Shown here in pieces: positions 54,811-56,331 of a stretch of 56,331 nt of DNA (position 1 is its first letter; every line of letters begins with the position of its first letter). The notes beneath the pieces are model-generated. The model worked only from the letters and a program-made list of their open reading frames with translations. It did not search any database and was not told where the DNA came from. A program made the position numbers and the translations under genes. Where the stretch lies: the NCBI GenBank assembly GCA_009746045.1, contig RPFO01001676.1, forward strand, positions 1 to 56,331. Reading direction: 5' to 3'. This stretch comes from Mesostigma viride (taxonomy: Eukaryota > Streptophyta > Mesostigmatophyceae > Mesostigmatales > Mesostigmataceae).

Positions 54811-55935
54811 CTACAACAACCAAGCGCATCATCCTGAAACAACCACGTCGCATAGATACGTCAAAGGTAAGAAAAATTAATTACCCTTACCAAACACGCC
54901 GACGCTTGAAGATGGACATGATGCACAAAGGAACAAGCCGGTGGAACGCCGGCGACAACCACTAAGGAAACAAAAGAGGTAAAGTGTTGATACACTTCAC
55001 ATGGACGGCCGTGAGGGCCATATACACAGGAACCAAAAGAAGCAAAAGGGACAAAATACTCATGATGGCACCAGCTATGACTGCAACAACTGTCACTCTA
55101 ACTAATTAATCCCAACAAAGAGACAACAACAGCCATGAGGGTATCCCTAATTGCAATGTCTAGTAGCAAATAAGACCAACCTAGACAACACAGCTATTAC
55201 TAGCTGCTGTCACAGCTGATACAAATATTGCTAGAATATTGCAGTCACTAAAGACTACAAGGGACGATGCTACTAAAGATAGCAATTGTCACTATAGCAC
55301 CTATAAGGTGAGCACAGGCAGCCATCCTGGCCCCTGCAAAGGAGGCACAAGGTACAGGCAGCTAACGGCTACAACCACAGGGACACAGTGTCGACATACT
55401 GGCATGACTAGCAGCATATGGAAATAACCTAACAACAAAAGAAAGAAGAGGGACAGGTGTGACCACCCGTGACAGCGCAGCAGCTAGCCAGACTGGCTAC
55501 TACCTGCCTGTCTCCAAGATACTGGCATGACTACCAGCACCTAAAGAAAATAAAACAACCCAATGAAGTAAAAGAACAAGTGTGACCACCTGTAACAGTG
55601 CAGCAGCCAACCAAAGTAGCTACTACTGCACGTCACCACTCGCGCATGCAACAGATATGACTACCTGTTGTCACAGCTACGTAGTGCATCCAACAATTGT
55701 TGCCCTCCCTGTACCCTCTACCCTGATGACCCATGTGAGAGGAGGGTTGGGGCAGAAGGCAAAGGTGGTGGTGAAGGTCATAGAGTGGTACAAGTGGCTC
55801 CTACAGACCCAGGGGTGCCGTGTGCATAAGAATTAACTCTTCTGCCTGAACAAGAGTGGCAAGACCTGCCTCCCCCACCCGTACCCACGAATGACCTGCT
55901 CAGCGTGCTCCGAAGATTAAGGAGCAAGCCACAGT
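54811..55935. other. Non-coding repeat-rich stretch
   Basis: No gene is recognised. Short phrases recur, such as gatactggcatgactaccagca / gacatactggcatgactagcagca (about 55393 and 55517) and gtgaccacc(c/t)gt(g/a)acag near 55460 and 55580, showing old duplications of about 120 bp. The base composition is low in T on the plus strand. Confidence 0.4.
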
Positions 55936-56331
55936 GTACATTATTGCTGCTAGGGGCTACAGCCTATAAGGGCTGCCACTAAAAGAAACACTTGGGCTAC
56001 AGCCTGGAAGGACTGCAACGCTAAATGGGCTACAGCCGGGAGAGGCTGCAACGCGAAAATGGGCTACAGCCGGGAAGGGCTGCAACGCAAAATGGGCTAC
56101 AGCCGGGAAGGGCTGCAACGCAAAAATGGGCTACAGCCTGGAAGGGCTGCAGCACACACCACACAAAGGGGGCTACAGCCTGTAAGGGCTGCAGCACCAC
56201 AATGGGCTACAGCATGTAAGGGCTGCAGCACAAAAATGGGCTACAGCATGTACTGCTGGCACAAGGGCTGCAGCATGAAAAAAGAAAAGGGGGCTACAGC
56301 CTGGAAGGGCTGCAACCCTAAAAGAAAAACA
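55936..56331 (+). repeat. Minisatellite with about 34-bp unit, runs off the window
   Basis: At least nine imperfect units of gggctacagcc(t/g)gga followed by agggctgcaacgcaaaaa. Within each unit the words ggctacagcc and ggctgcaac are near-complementary to neighbours, so every unit can fold into a small hairpin. The array is cut by the end of the window. Confidence 0.9.

Overview
The window is nuclear DNA of a eukaryote and is built almost entirely of transposable elements nested in one another. GT-AG introns with pyrimidine-rich acceptors, CACTA transposases with the Tnp2-DUF4218-DUF4216 layout, a chromodomain Ty3/gypsy element and a BED-type hAT gene together suggest the green lineage (a green alga, charophyte or plant). 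That placement is inference; I cannot name a species. I found no ordinary host gene, rRNA, intact tRNA or CRISPR array.

Layout. (1) 322-506 and 23312-23782 are two pieces of a hAT-like (BED zinc finger plus DUF659-like) gene split by CACTA-A (507-23309, TSD AT). CACTA-A has a minus-strand companion gene (1478-4423) and a divergent plus-strand transposase (5208-22709). Its last transposase exon is split by a chromodomain Ty3/gypsy LTR retrotransposon (9024-21819, 733-bp LTRs with five differences between them). That element's pol is in turn split by a 3,993-bp insertion (15164-19156, TSD GCCAA, AGTTAA ends) carrying an orphan ORF, a copia-type gag, an integrase fragment and two 256-bp repeats that end in perfect 76-bp palindromes. 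The nesting is thus four levels deep. (2) 24190-27505 and 40344-about 40997 are a decayed copia-like element whose domains appear in the unusual order INT-AP-RT-RNaseH. It is split inside RNase H by CACTA-B (27506-40341, TSD TT). (3) 40998-42190 and 52093 onward look like a minus-strand, probably non-autonomous LTR element, split by CACTA-C (42191-52090, TSD CA). CACTA-C is an inverted near-copy of CACTA-A without the gypsy insertion. (4) 53100-56331 is repeat-rich DNA without recognisable genes.

How the genes relate. All three CACTA elements share the TIR core CACTAGGAAG, a 2-bp target duplication, dense subterminal repeats and two divergently transcribed genes on either side of a central promoter region. 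One gene is the six-exon transposase. The other is a multi-exon, proline- and coiled-coil-rich companion protein with a conserved domain I do not recognise. Homology of the companion genes between the two diverged lineages (A/C and B), including an intron at the same place, suggests a two-component system. In B both genes are open across every inferred splice junction, so B is a candidate autonomous element. A and C carry frameshifts.
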